Positions 60,689 through 62,213 are shown, counted from the first letter of the stretch. The stretch: DNA of 64,000 nucleotides from Diphasiastrum complanatum (GCA_029204225.1 CM055097.1:61474385-61538384); one strand, 5' to 3'. Notes: a model not told the origin generated them from the letters alone. A program made the numbers and translations.

Positions 60689-62213
60689 ACACACACACAC
60701 ACATGTATTTGCGTGCAAACACATAAAAGCATAAACACTAATCAAGTTAATGTGTCATAAGCCCTGAAATACGTTCACATAGTTGTTTTACAAACACAGA
60801 ATTAGATGTTGAAGGAATAGTCAAAATGTAATTTGCATACCCTTGGAAGCTCAAAACAAGTTATAATGCAACTTCATGTAGTGAAAAAGATTACAATCGA
60901 GCTAATGGATAAAAAAGGAAGCTGGATTTCTTTTGTTAAACAACACCTTATCACAACATCCAAAAAGCACAAGTATGACTACCATAATACCATAAGCTAC
61001 CAAATGGATTCTAATTTAGAAGTCCAAGAAGCATATGTCCAGCCATACAAAATATTAGAGCTAAACACAAAAGTATTTACCTGGAGCTGAGGATCGGGAC
61101 CTTGCGTCCACCAACTTGCACAAGCATCGAATTGTTGTACTATCTTCTCTTTTTCACTTGCCATATAACCCTAATGTCATTCAACAAATTTACAACAATA
61201 CATTTAACATGGAGGAATCATAAATTTGAAGATCTAAAGCTTGAGGAGAAAGCTGATAAAAAGTAACTATCTAAAAAACCAAATTCTCAAGACACTTGAA
61301 GATCCAACCGCAAACGAGTTGATTGCCAATCAGTCCACGATTCCATAGCTACATCTCCTATGTCACACTACACTATAGAACAATTATAATAAACACTCTT
61401 GAGAAATTTATTGTTCAATTATTAAAGAGAATCAAGAGTGTGAGAAGATTAGCATATCGCAATAACTTTTTTTCCCACATTCTCATAATAGAAGAAAAAA
61501 CATAGAACTATTGTGTGGAATGAAGGCACGTGACCTTGTATGTAGCAAAATGTGGCCCGCACCGTGAGTCAATCACTGTGACATTCTTTTCAAGAACAAA
61601 GGAATGTTGAGTAAAAGGCCACCATAGAATCTGGCTTGCTTTTTTAGGCATTTCTTCCAACCTTTGTAACCTCCCAACAAAGGCTTGTTCAAGTAACTTT
61701 TGTAGCTTCGTAAAAGTCTCAAAAGATTGTTGAAACCAGTTCGTGAGATCAGAAGAAAGCTTGGGTAATGGTGAAAGTTGTAATATAGGTACCCTGAAAT
61801 GTCCACAATTGCACTAAAAATTCAACCCTTAAGGGCTTGAAATTCCTAATGGTCATGTCCAAGAATCATAGTTATGTTATGACAACTAGTTTGATAATAT
61901 ATGCGGGAAAGTAGATAGGAGTTGAATGAAAACCTTCACAAAACCCACCACAAAGTCCTTTCTTGGTTACATAGGCACTTACTCATCACATGCTCATAGA
62001 GATAAAGAGCATGCAATCCATACCATGAGATTTAGCACTTACTTATCTTGTAAATAGCTTCGAAGATGCTGAGCATTTCCAAGGCCAAAATCTATAAGCA
62101 CAATCGCAATTGTGTCATATCCCCGAAGAAGGAGACTTTCATATGCAGATATTGTACATGATATACCTCCTAGTTTTCCATCTCCCACTAGAAGACCAGG
62201 CAATCGAAGGGGT
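2473..62213 (-). CDS. BIO3-BIO1: BIO3-BIO1 bifunctional dethiobiotin synthetase / DAPA aminotransferase gene (5'-partial, 13 exons in window)
   Basis: Plant BIO3-BIO1 makes 7,8-diaminopelargonate (PLP-dependent aminotransferase part) and closes it to dethiobiotin (ATP-dependent synthetase part), in mitochondria in the plants studied. Thirteen minus-strand exons join in phase to 1831 nt, i.e. 609 complete codons plus a split one and TGA (2473-2475). All 12 introns are GT-AG: 249, 364, 3354, 23433, 18448, 1058, 300, 429, 280, 3090, 5582 and 1323 bp in transcript order. Visible signatures are the DTBS motif [11 protein letters not shown], the linker WWPFTQH, the PLP-fold motif [16 protein letters not shown], the FDEV aspartate, and the PLP lysine in YAKLLTGG. 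The DTBS N-terminus with its P-loop, the transit peptide and the promoter are not in the window. No frameshift or stop interrupts the chain. Assignment rests on motif order and remembered plant BIO3-BIO1 proteins; exon borders are manual predictions. Confidence 0.93.
2639..3961 (-). other. BIO3-BIO1 intron, 1323 bp, no recognised element
   Basis: Bounded by GTATGT and TTCTGCAG. The contained open frames (for example plus-strand 3232-3498) show no recognisable motif. Confidence 0.7.
3962..4074 (-). CDS. BIO3-BIO1: BIO3-BIO1 exon: aminotransferase small domain
   Basis: A 113-bp exon with acceptor CTCTTGCAG and donor GTATGT, leaving in phase 2 inside a glycine codon. It encodes [20 protein letters not shown] and [13 protein letters not shown] long (AG)n tract, in transcript orientation, lies only about 46 nt upstream of the acceptor. 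Confidence 0.92.
4120..4358 (+). repeat. Compound (CT)n microsatellite with duplicated 32-bp spacer
   Basis: Three CT blocks (about 4120-4180, 4196-4242 and 4275-4326). The last two are each followed by the same 32-bp spacer (4243-4274 and 4327-4358, starting GCTTTCTCAGATTC), which indicates tandem duplication of block plus spacer. On the gene's strand it reads (AG)n and lies just upstream of a 3' splice site. Confidence 0.9.
4359..5949. other. Intron sequence, possibly an old LTR upstream of the gypsy remnant
   Basis: TATA-like stretches (ACTATATATCCTTG near 4940; GGCTATATATCC near 5866) precede the gypsy remnant in the same orientation and could be degraded LTR promoters. No paired LTR was found, so this is a guess. 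Confidence 0.3.
5950..8280 (+). pseudogene. Degenerate Ty3/gypsy gag-pol remnant
   Basis: Pieces of a plus-strand gypsy polyprotein in broken frames, in the normal order. A gag end with [15 protein letters not shown] (about 6160-6220) comes first, followed by a lysine/arginine-rich tail. A protease-end motif [18 protein letters not shown] lies at about 6816-6870. RT fragments follow ([34 protein letters not shown]; about 7280-7490). RNase H has [40 protein letters not shown] and QNQVADAL (about 7680-8110). The integrase is absent: the copy breaks near 8280, where a copia fragment begins. Many stops and indels show an old, inactive copy. Confidence 0.85.
8330..9120 (+). pseudogene. Copia gag-protease fragment
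   Basis: Starts near the gag zinc-knuckle tail (KGKGHF, SDQKKGK). It then carries a protease with [20 protein letters not shown] and [16 protein letters not shown] (about 8718-8870), and [19 protein letters not shown] (about 8945-9000). It matches the protease of the copia A element at 38896-39120. It contains a stop before the active site and a local duplication at 8475-8605. There are no LTRs or RT. Confidence 0.8.
8475..8605 (+). repeat. Tandem duplication in copia gag tail
   Basis: Two copies of about 70 bp share GGTCACTTTTGAGT and AGAAGTAGAGTGATCAGAAG. Confidence 0.8.
9657..9791 (-). CDS. BIO3-BIO1: BIO3-BIO1 exon: aminotransferase [14 protein letters not shown] motif
   Basis: A 135-bp phase-0 exon with acceptor GATGACCAG and donor GTACTC. 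It encodes [20 protein letters not shown] and ends PSKARLKE. The HGHSxTxHPxGC motif lines the PLP pocket in the DAPA aminotransferase family. Confidence 0.93.
9792..11448. other. Intron sequence, unassigned
   Basis: First part of the 3.09-kb intron. On the minus strand 10440-10810 reads as a degenerate, lysine/glutamate-rich, coiled-coil-like peptide with stops; I do not recognise its source. Nothing else was found. Confidence 0.45.
11449..12112. repeat. 338-bp-offset tandem duplication
   Basis: Copy 1 (about 11449-11772) and copy 2 (about 11787-12112) both start at GCTGAAAAACTTCATGCATG. They run through CCAGGCCACCCCGGATCCAT and CACTATTGT to GTCAACTG, with scattered substitutions and a 4-bp insertion (AGTA) in copy 2. 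Each has a short palindrome around CTATTGTxCCCAATAG. Confidence 0.9.
12378..12417. repeat. Perfect 15-bp stem hairpin
   Basis: TACACAGGTGGTCCT (12378-12392) and AGGACCACCTGTGTA (12403-12417) are exact reverse complements around a 10-base loop. Confidence 0.85.
12560..12881 (-). other. 3' remainder of the 3.09-kb intron's upstream end
   Basis: Includes donor GTAGAA at the 12881 side. No element was recognised. Confidence 0.5.
12882..13013 (-). CDS. BIO3-BIO1: BIO3-BIO1 exon: catalytic PLP lysine
   Basis: A 132-bp phase-0 exon with acceptor TTGTGCAG and donor GTAGAA. It encodes [20 protein letters not shown], in which the lysine of YAKLLTGG is the Schiff-base residue, followed by [20 protein letters not shown]. 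Confidence 0.94.
13294..13427 (-). CDS. BIO3-BIO1: BIO3-BIO1 exon: PLP-aspartate motif (FDEV)
   Basis: A 134-bp exon with acceptor GGCTACAG and donor GTGAAA. It encodes [19 protein letters not shown] and then [18 protein letters not shown]. The aspartate of FDEV pairs with the PLP ring nitrogen. The usual plant sequence after it is T-G-F-W; here it is A-G-C-W, two substitutions next to the active site. Confidence 0.93.
13857..14003 (-). CDS. BIO3-BIO1: BIO3-BIO1 exon: aminotransferase, ALIIEP motif
   Basis: A 147-bp exon with acceptor GATGTAG and donor GTCATC, leaving in phase 1. It encodes [19 protein letters not shown] and ends [10 protein letters not shown], just before the next exon's VIHGAGGM. 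Confidence 0.92.
14304..14419 (-). CDS. BIO3-BIO1: BIO3-BIO1 exon: plant-specific aminotransferase segment
   Basis: A 116-bp exon with acceptor CTTCATAG and donor GTACAT. It encodes [20 protein letters not shown] and continues to ADMKK. The GRGxFLDPPTV string is shared with plant BIO3-BIO1 proteins. The following residues are poorly conserved, so the exact donor is a little less certain. Confidence 0.88.
14420..15477 (-). other. BIO3-BIO1 intron, 1058 bp, nothing recognised
   Basis: Bounded by GTAAGAG and CTTCATAG, A/T-rich, with no repeat or coding signal. Confidence 0.65.
15478..15572 (-). CDS. BIO3-BIO1: BIO3-BIO1 exon: aminotransferase [10 protein letters not shown] motif
   Basis: A 95-bp exon after acceptor TATTTCAG, ending in phase 2 at GTAAGAG inside a tryptophan codon. 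It encodes [20 protein letters not shown]. The histidine of SYHGDT is the usual ring-stacking position in this family. Confidence 0.93.
16121..16180 (+). repeat. (CT)n tract at the LTR/LINE junction
   Basis: About 30 CT units at the point where the copia LTR sequence stops and the first LINE-like unit starts. Confidence 0.95.
16181..16481 (+). mobile_element. LINE-like 3' fragment, copy 1, with (CT)n tail
   Basis: Starts directly after a CT tract (CACCTGGCCCGGG) and ends GACGTTAATAAAGCTT followed by (CT)n to 16481. The same 3' end recurs in copies 2 and 3. The 5' truncation is typical of target-primed reverse transcription. Confidence 0.6.
16482..16760 (+). mobile_element. LINE-like 3' fragment, copy 2, with CTTT/(CT)n tail
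   Basis: Follows the tail of copy 1 and ends TTTTGGCATGGAAAAGACAT, then TAATAAAGCTTTC and (CT)n to 16760. It is related to the tail at 62900-63000. Confidence 0.6.
16761..19425 (+). pseudogene. LINE-like non-LTR retrotransposon, longer copy 3 with degenerate RT
   Basis: Lies between the CT tail of copy 2 and the resumed copia LTR. Around 17690-17850 a degenerate RT reads [17 protein letters not shown], then a broken GQAG...HST segment, as in the RT fingers of LINEs. Around 18046-18480 comes the post-RT region [17 protein letters not shown], then [17 protein letters not shown]. The catalytic YADD block is missing between them, so the copy has an internal deletion. It ends GACATAAACAAAGCTTCTCT, the same type of 3' end as copies 1 and 2. 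The clade is not determinable by eye. Confidence 0.65.
19568..19740 (+). mobile_element. Copia-A-type PBS and leader
   Basis: TGGTATAACAG at 19568 resembles the initiator-tRNA primer site, one base short. The next about 170 bp (GAGAGTGAGAGAAAC; CATCTTCC; CTCAATCTTGTAGAAGG) match the copia A leader just below 46459 in reverse complement. Confidence 0.7.
19741..21049. other. Unassigned intron sequence
   Basis: No motif or repeat was recognised. It separates the copia leader from the gag fragment below and could be a degraded insertion. Confidence 0.4.
21058..21335 (-). pseudogene. Copia gag N-terminal fragment (inverted relative to next)
   Basis: The minus strand starts near [12 protein letters not shown]. 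In a shifted frame it then gives [20 protein letters not shown] and [20 protein letters not shown], the UBN2-type gag domain of copia elements. It has frameshifts and is inactive. Confidence 0.7.
21480..22440 (+). pseudogene. Copia gag tail, protease and pre-integrase fragment
   Basis: The plus strand holds a knuckle-like remnant, a protease with [20 protein letters not shown] (about 21908-21968; active-site D-[I]-G, usually D-S-G), and [12 protein letters not shown] (about 22308), the GAG-pre-integrase motif. It is broken by several stops. Confidence 0.7.
22441..22900. other. Unassigned intron sequence
   Basis: A/T-rich. No element was identified. Confidence 0.4.
22900..23640 (-). mobile_element. 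Probable copia LTR with polypurine tract
   Basis: On the minus strand the RNase H end (23663-23820) is followed by TTCAAGGGGGAGTCTTGG (about 23626-23643), a convincing polypurine tract. Sequence down to about 22900 would then be the 3' LTR. The partner LTR was not found and the outer end is not defined. It includes an (AATC)n run at 23036-23056. Confidence 0.5.
23663..23820 (-). pseudogene. Copia RNase H C-terminal fragment
   Basis: Reads [20 protein letters not shown], then [18 protein letters not shown], ending with [11 protein letters not shown] is the characteristic end of copia RNase H. It is truncated upstream at about 23825, where A/T-rich sequence begins. Confidence 0.85.
23826..25200. 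other. A/T-rich sequence and possible minus-strand LTR/leader
   Basis: On the minus strand, TATATATTGGGGTAGAG near 25035 looks like a promoter followed by a transcribed leader. No paired LTR was found. The overlapping open frames (24678-25165, minus) have no recognised domain. Confidence 0.3.
25262..25941 (+). pseudogene. Gypsy-B RNase H end and integrase N-terminal half
   Basis: RNase H remnants (DHQSLRYLF, then RPVG in broken frames) come first. The integrase zinc finger follows ([20 protein letters not shown] ... [16 protein letters not shown]), and the start of the catalytic core ([20 protein letters not shown], first Asp). A 30-bp tandem duplication (about 25680-25739) repeats the DHFYWPPMK segment of the finger. 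The core breaks off after VVVDRS at about 25935. Confidence 0.85.
25955..26930 (-). pseudogene. Inverted Gypsy-B integrase C-terminal half and chromodomain
   Basis: Reading down from 26930: [11 protein letters not shown] (second Asp of the integrase core), [20 protein letters not shown], and an integrase C-terminal domain ([36 protein letters not shown]). It then gives IFHVSLLR and the chromodomain [15 protein letters not shown] (about 26040-26086). These are the parts missing from the plus-strand half next to it, so an internal inversion is the simplest reading. It has frameshifts, and a 36-bp tandem duplication near 26467-26545. Confidence 0.85.
27020..27258 (+). repeat. Gypsy-B 3' LTR, left part
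   Basis: Starts AGTTATGG directly after the polypurine tract. It shares GGCTCATTACATT, CTAGCCTTGGGCCC and GAGGGC.CACTATT with the element C LTR. It is cut by Gypsy-A1 at 27259. Confidence 0.75.
27254..27258 (+). repeat. Target-site duplication CTTAT (left) of Gypsy-A1
   Basis: CTTAT directly before the 5' LTR (27254-27258) is repeated directly after the 3' LTR (33705-33709). Confidence 0.95.
27259..27616 (+). repeat. Gypsy-A1 5' LTR (358 bp)
   Basis: Begins with the 16-bp perfect palindrome GTTACGAGCTCGTAAC (27260-27275) and ends ATTACA. The primer-binding site follows after one base. Confidence 0.95.
27618..27630 (+). promoter_or_regulatory. Primer-binding site of Gypsy-A1
   Basis: TGGTATCAGAGCC is the usual complement of the initiator methionine tRNA 3' end in plant LTR elements. 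Confidence 0.9.
27631..28511 (+). other. Gypsy-A1 untranslated leader
   Basis: Non-coding. It carries scattered AGCGCTGG / ATCGCTG motifs resembling the tandem leader repeats of element C. Confidence 0.6.
28512..33337 (+). pseudogene. Gypsy-A1 gag-pol, disrupted
   Basis: Gag starts MTTPQGPDQ. Its frame is cut by TAG at 29049-29051 (CAG in A2) and shifted near 29465. The zinc knuckle is [14 protein letters not shown], at about 29543. The protease has VDDGATHNF (Asp-Asp-Gly rather than Asp-Ser/Thr-Gly). RT has FFDDILVYS, and a frameshift/TAG lies near 30988. RNase H has [11 protein letters not shown]. The integrase finger ends at a TAG (tryptophan in A2) at about 32088. A (TA)n insertion splits the integrase core at 32446-32511. 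The chromodomain ends [13 protein letters not shown] at 33337. Segment 31240-31310 ([11 protein letters not shown]...), missing in A2, is retained. Dead as an autonomous unit. Confidence 0.93.
32446..32511 (+). repeat. (TA)n-containing insertion in Gypsy-A1 integrase
   Basis: A2 reads through a few bases here. A1 has about 66 bp (AGGTTAACGCGCAGGACTTT, then a TA tract) between the GNFW and [11 protein letters not shown] codons, destroying the integrase core. Confidence 0.85.
33349..33704 (+). repeat. Gypsy-A1 3' LTR (356 bp)
   Basis: Follows the polypurine tract. It differs from the 5' LTR at a few positions, including CGAGGTCG (palindrome broken) and a 2-bp shorter G/C run, consistent with a fairly recent insertion. 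Confidence 0.95.
33705..33910 (+). repeat. Gypsy-B 3' LTR, right part, with (CT)n expansion
   Basis: Shares GGGTATAAGTAGG, TTATTCAG.TTATGAT and CTTAAGCATTCTCTT with the element C LTR. About 65 bp of (CT)n (33791-33854) replace the CTCCTCTTTAGCCTC segment of that LTR. Confidence 0.75.
34021..34172 (-). CDS. BIO3-BIO1: BIO3-BIO1 exon: aminotransferase PLP-phosphate motif SDNGST
   Basis: A 152-bp exon isolated between the 23.4-kb and 18.4-kb introns. The acceptor is GTGTCTAG and the donor GTTTGC. It encodes [20 protein letters not shown] and then [17 protein letters not shown] is the PLP-phosphate-contacting motif of this aminotransferase class. Without this exon the enzyme would lose its cofactor pocket, so correct splicing over about 42 kb of flanking intron is required. 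Confidence 0.94.
34384..35850 (-). other. Possible LTR remnant and unassigned intron sequence
   Basis: On the minus strand a PBS-like TGGTATTAGAGCC (34370-34382) directly follows CCTGACAT, suggesting that an old minus-oriented LTR begins at about 34384. No second LTR or coding part was recognised up to the hAT fragment. Confidence 0.35.
35855..36650 (-). pseudogene. hAT transposase C-terminal fragment
   Basis: Reading down from about 36610: [20 protein letters not shown], then [15 protein letters not shown], then (after a stop) [14 protein letters not shown]. This is the dimerisation domain at the C-terminus of plant hAT transposases, with the invariant S-x-CERNWS core. An acidic/arginine-rich tail follows to DHDASES at about 35855. 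The catalytic part and terminal repeats are absent. It abuts copia A at about 36655. Confidence 0.85.
36660..39530 (-). pseudogene. Copia A pol and gag C-terminal part, disrupted
   Basis: In order from 39530 down: gag end with [10 protein letters not shown] and two stops; zinc knuckle [14 protein letters not shown] (about 39255-39296); protease [19 protein letters not shown] and [16 protein letters not shown] (38896-39120). Integrase pieces follow ([39 protein letters not shown]; 38376-38780, then [20 protein letters not shown]). RT pieces are [20 protein letters not shown] (37474-37680), [34 protein letters not shown] and [17 protein letters not shown] (36637-37412). Several frames are broken. 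RNase H and the 3' LTR are missing, because the copy ends at a hAT fragment near 36655. Gag continues beyond the inserted Gypsy-A2, at 45572. Confidence 0.92.
39531..39806 (-). repeat. Gypsy-A2 3' LTR, truncated
   Basis: 276 bp of the 358-bp LTR. Homology to 45297-45571 stops at CCTAGCCC near 39531. Confidence 0.92.
39818..44503 (-). pseudogene. Gypsy-A2 gag-pol polyprotein with a single nonsense codon
   Basis: One frame runs from ATG 44503 to 39818, with a single TAA at about 41345-41347 (AAA in A1). Domains by approximate residue: gag 115-260; zinc knuckle [14 protein letters not shown] near 343; protease VDDGATHNF near 433; RT with FLDDILVYS near 765; RNase [12 protein letters not shown] near 898. 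Beyond the stop come the integrase finger ([10 protein letters not shown]...CQKCQVNK), a core with [10 protein letters not shown] and [11 protein letters not shown] plus the E in [13 protein letters not shown], then the chromodomain [20 protein letters not shown]. Compared with A1 it lacks 21 codons before TDASDF, five at SKFKDLPHG and five at [11 protein letters not shown], all in frame. It therefore reads well but was probably not autonomous. Confidence 0.95.
44504..45202 (-). other. Gypsy-A2 untranslated leader
   Basis: Matches the Gypsy-A1 leader just before gag, then diverges. It contains ACAGCGATGG / GGCAGCGCTGG-type motifs. Non-coding. Confidence 0.6.
45214..45571 (-). repeat. Gypsy-A2 5' LTR (358 bp)
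   Basis: Complete, with terminal palindrome GTTACGAGCTCGTAAC at 45555-45570 and end TGTAATAG at 45214. Confidence 0.95.
45572..46067 (-). pseudogene. Copia A gag N-terminal part
   Basis: From about 46001: [30 protein letters not shown], then (after a frame break near 45806) [20 protein letters not shown] and [19 protein letters not shown], the UBN2-type gag. A TAA (45598-45600) replaces the expected glutamine before LASVGETV. Gypsy-A2 begins at 45571. Confidence 0.9.
46068..46458 (-). other. Copia A leader
   Basis: Between primer-binding site and gag. Its first part matches the copia leader at 19579-19740. Confidence 0.65.
46470..46871 (-). repeat. Copia A 5' LTR (about 402 bp)
   Basis: On the minus strand it starts TGTTGAAGAGTAATGCC and ends GGTCTTGCAATTCATCA, immediately followed by the primer site TGGTATCAGAG (46459-46469). 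The outer end is inferred from the TG...CA rule, because the 3' LTR has been lost. Confidence 0.75.
46872..47307. other. Intron sequence between copia A and copia B
   Basis: A/T-rich, no features recognised. Confidence 0.5.
47308..47312. repeat. Target-site duplication AGGTA (left) of copia B
   Basis: Repeated at 56998-57002, on the other side of the element. Confidence 0.93.
47313..47753 (-). repeat. Copia B 3' LTR (441 bp)
   Basis: Starts TGTTAGAATAAT and ends CCTACA on the minus strand. It is nearly identical to the 5' LTR apart from a few substitutions and a short insertion (ACTTGTGG region). Confidence 0.95.
47797..49213 (-). pseudogene. Copia B integrase C-part, RT and RNase H
   Basis: Integrase: [40 protein letters not shown] (48920-49204). 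[53 protein letters not shown] (48452-48913), [16 protein letters not shown] (about 48340-48390). RNase [53 protein letters not shown], with stop at 47797. RT is broken near 48450. The usual RT thumb and about 150 codons before RNase H are missing: the frame jumps from EDCKPVAT to SSSEAEY. Confidence 0.93.
49214..49586 (-). repeat. Element C 3' LTR (373 bp, AG...CT ends)
   Basis: Ends AGTTAC...ATAACT (plus strand) form the inverted repeat AGTTA/TAACT instead of the usual TG/CA. The boundaries are fixed by the adjacent primer site (on the other LTR) and by the polypurine tract. Confidence 0.82.
49760..50010 (-). pseudogene. Chromodomain C-terminal remnant of element C
   Basis: Broken frames give [20 protein letters not shown], then [15 protein letters not shown] and VFYHT, matching the Gypsy-B chromodomain at 26040-26170. 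Confidence 0.8.
50276..52402 (-). CDS. 708-codon frame: retropepsin followed by unrecognised Trp/His-rich sequence
   Basis: Residues 1-170 are a gypsy-type aspartic protease: [20 protein letters not shown] (Asp-Thr-Gly active site) and [20 protein letters not shown]. From about residue 200 to 708 I recognise nothing. This part is rich in W, F and H and contains related stretches [11 protein letters not shown] (about 380), [13 protein letters not shown] (about 455) and, outside the frame at about 50060, [10 protein letters not shown]. The normal RT, RNase H and integrase are not there. The frame overlaps the upstream gag frame by 17 nt. Whether the distal 500 codons are translated is unknown; a chance-open spacer built from degenerate repeats is equally possible. 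Confidence 0.6.
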   Translation of the reverse strand: MYPKTKTQKVQKRVRILGREYIALVDTGSTHSFISSYISTRIRATPISATQSLSVEVASSHTLISSQMFQGLDYSIGDFSGQADFYIIPLECYDIILGADWFSSLGTVVADLSQQTLSFTHVGRDHLLSSIDSQGDYQLVTGKQFMRSLPKAHDAALLSIQSTLVAASLSPYVGPLTQVDADPDLQVVATCLAPICRDSQISYSVVIPGFIDIEAVYLGGISTIAFAHTSDSPLGSVVGAISSPLVSISPSLESVMADVPADFYGVLHRSTFAGSLAIGDQVVSSLALFHGSLLEVCDLPHDISTVPDMIHEPFALIVTHFPFEDICQMVTITYLGYLYVGIFLDEYTGILQSPCVSTYRFPAVHADVMAIWHSWLLHIAWFSFGPVDWCWFFHITDRLWCRYLYDYACGSLFVPWIVAHCQAWHILMAWVIASVPATVCPGDLQVPRHFGLLHIAWSPVLSCHFVLVFRDHQGTLREFLRLSWILSGDVAAIYFSVAHMCFDTHSQLHVDIAPMLATDVANLVPRSSAFLLFLTCAPGVYFGITLAASSDRSSDSPSVFGVSYDGLVFPYEVFLDEFFGYNFLVGASTISRFVATVFMHHVFLDDALISWTFWSFWHAALLVIWALRVPCAIATSHSWALWIPWAFDHAGAYFSILAILCQDDLFMFHVSWHIACFSLLLQHACHPAYVPTGLRMLLSFLGAPCTYG
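52386..53345 (-). pseudogene. Element C gag (Gypsy-A type)
   Basis: Very similar to A2 gag: [14 protein letters not shown] (53345), then after small frameshifts near 53165 and 53100, [17 protein letters not shown] and [20 protein letters not shown]. It continues through [20 protein letters not shown] to [14 protein letters not shown] (52410). The zinc knuckle is missing: the sequence switches to a different protease exactly after the lysine-rich stretch. Confidence 0.9.
53510..54297 (-). repeat. Element C leader tandem repeats
   Basis: About eight imperfect copies with core AGGGCGCTGG-ACAGCC (near 53734, 53815, 53912, 53982, 54061, 54127, 54190 and 54258), spaced 63-97 bp, in the leader between primer site and gag. 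They happen to be open on the minus strand as repeats of [16 protein letters not shown]; a coding role is not supported. Confidence 0.85.
54449..54716 (-). pseudogene. Copia B pre-integrase / integrase N-terminal piece
   Basis: Reads [16 protein letters not shown], then [20 protein letters not shown] and NMVEG, the GAG-pre-integrase motif with the first zinc-binding histidines. It is cut at 54448 by element C; the CxxC half of the finger and the first catalytic Asp are lost. Confidence 0.9.
54717..56000 (-). CDS. Copia B gag-protease open reading frame (427 aa)
   Basis: Uninterrupted from ATG 56000. Gag starts [20 protein letters not shown], then [18 protein letters not shown] and a UBN2-type domain (about residues 70-215) with [20 protein letters not shown] and [21 protein letters not shown] lysine/glycine-rich linker and zinc knuckle [14 protein letters not shown] follow (about residue 262). 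The protease has [15 protein letters not shown] (Asp-Ser-Gly, about residue 350) and [16 protein letters not shown] at the end. A TAA after STIMN terminates it before integrase. Virus-like-particle coat protein plus processing protease of the element. Confidence 0.93.
   Translation of the reverse strand: MAKESESIGSLFNEDRLDGTNFSLWCYMIKNLLIAKGLFEVVSGDEERPPSLAPTTPSRATSSMYVEVSSEEQKKWDRRDAQAHSVIALSVKRSILPHIRSCKTSKSAWEVLAKMFQVKNTTKVLLLRNQLSTLKMQERDMLSNHLMKIKDLREELLSIDEIVENSQFVSITLNSLPHFYLPFVSTLSISLRGQQVSFEELVGLLLQEEQTRIDFGEQEDQAFFTKGKGKGKWKGKPSSSKDQKSKEGQDQGSKKKGKCHYCKKFGHHIKECRKKLTKDKEKGIDTNTAMISLEHQKEDDSFNGDFAFVTNNLISNQNEISTTSRLAGFSAENSTTSTLQVAVFSSIDWVIDSGATRHMTHHRDVFTKLMKIKDGSKDQGVDNTSYPIEGIGSIPLILPNGEEKYIQNVLYVPKIKKNLILVSTIMN
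56563..56997 (-). repeat. Copia B 5' LTR (435 bp)
   Basis: TGTTAGAATAAT...CCTACA on the minus strand, with the primer site adjacent at 56551-56562. Confidence 0.95.
57003..57605 (-). other. Intron sequence upstream of copia B
   Basis: Contains the donor GTAATA of the 23.4-kb intron at its high end. A/T-rich, with no element recognised. Confidence 0.5.
57606..57726 (-). CDS. BIO3-BIO1: BIO3-BIO1 exon: aminotransferase, [13 protein letters not shown] motif
   Basis: A 121-bp exon entered in phase 0 after CATTTCAG and left in phase 1 at GTAATA. It encodes [20 protein letters not shown] and ends ELLLEGVGK. Its donor opens the largest intron (23.4 kb), which contains two copia elements and their nested gypsy insertions. 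Confidence 0.93.
57727..58255 (-). other. 3' end of the 3.35-kb intron
   Basis: Ends with acceptor CATTTCAG. No features recognised. Confidence 0.5.
58260..59240. repeat. GC-rich complex minisatellite
   Basis: Many imperfect copies of GCCACGTAGGCxTGCC and CATAGGCTTGxGTGGCAAGCC. Longer blocks end in GAGTGGACCTAGAGAGAGAG (near 58370, 58751, 58951 and 59188), implying a higher-order unit of about 190-380 bp. Strand-symmetric motifs (GGCTTG / CAAGCC) favour hairpins. Confidence 0.85.
59274..60636. mobile_element. Foldback, Helitron-like non-autonomous element
   Basis: Arms 59274-59641 and 60245-60600 are inverted copies (shared GCATTTTTAT, AAAAAATCCTTAGAGC, ACACTATGTGTGT, TGGAGTGGGCCCCTTA, CATGGGTGAGG). 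A second, smaller inverted pair lies at 59950-60097. Beyond the right arm, GCCCGTC-AAC-GACGGGC (60608-60624) forms a hairpin 8 nt before CTAG (60633-60636), which is followed by T. Hairpin plus CTRR inside an A/T target is the Helitron 3'-end rule. No Rep/helicase gene is present, and the 5' TC end was not located. Confidence 0.6.
59671..59901. repeat. GGTACC-hexamer cluster
   Basis: Twelve GGTACC sites in 231 bp (59671, 59693, 59713, 59721, 59739, 59814, 59825, 59845, 59859, 59873, 59882 and 59896), mostly as GCGGTACC / GGTACCGC with CCGCGG and GGATCC between. It is flanked by (TA)n at both sides (59645-59659 and 59913-59947). Confidence 0.95.
60635..60703 (+). repeat. Compound microsatellite (TA)n(GA)n(CA)n
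   Basis: Directly follows the putative Helitron end: TA to about 60674, then GAGA, then ACAC to 60703. Confidence 0.9.
60704..61080 (-). other. 5' end of the 3.35-kb intron
   Basis: Contains donor GTAAAT at 61080. Otherwise unassigned. Confidence 0.5.
61081..61170 (-). CDS. BIO3-BIO1: BIO3-BIO1 exon: aminotransferase, [14 protein letters not shown] motif
   Basis: A 90-bp phase-0 exon between acceptor CATTAG and donor GTAAAT. It encodes [19 protein letters not shown], where the double tryptophan belongs to the substrate-binding region of DAPA aminotransferases. A 3.35-kb intron full of foldback and minisatellite DNA follows. Confidence 0.92.
61535..61793 (-). CDS. BIO3-BIO1: BIO3-BIO1 exon: DTBS end, linker and start of aminotransferase
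   Basis: It follows a 249-bp intron and completes the split lysine codon. It encodes [19 protein letters not shown], a helical linker, and then ILWWPFTQH, the typical first motif of DAPA aminotransferases. This exon carries the fusion joint between the two enzymes. The donor is GTCACG, weak after the GT. It ends in phase 0 with ATYK. Confidence 0.93.
62043..62213 (-). CDS. BIO3-BIO1: BIO3-BIO1 exon: C-terminal DTBS core
   Basis: The first exon visible in transcript order. It starts after GTGCAG in phase 2 and encodes [18 protein letters not shown], then [12 protein letters not shown] and SYLQDK. It ends before GTAAGT, splitting a lysine codon AA|G. The GDGKLGGIS stretch is the nucleotide/substrate-loop signature of dethiobiotin synthetases. 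The next upstream exon was not found in 62214-64000. Confidence 0.92.
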
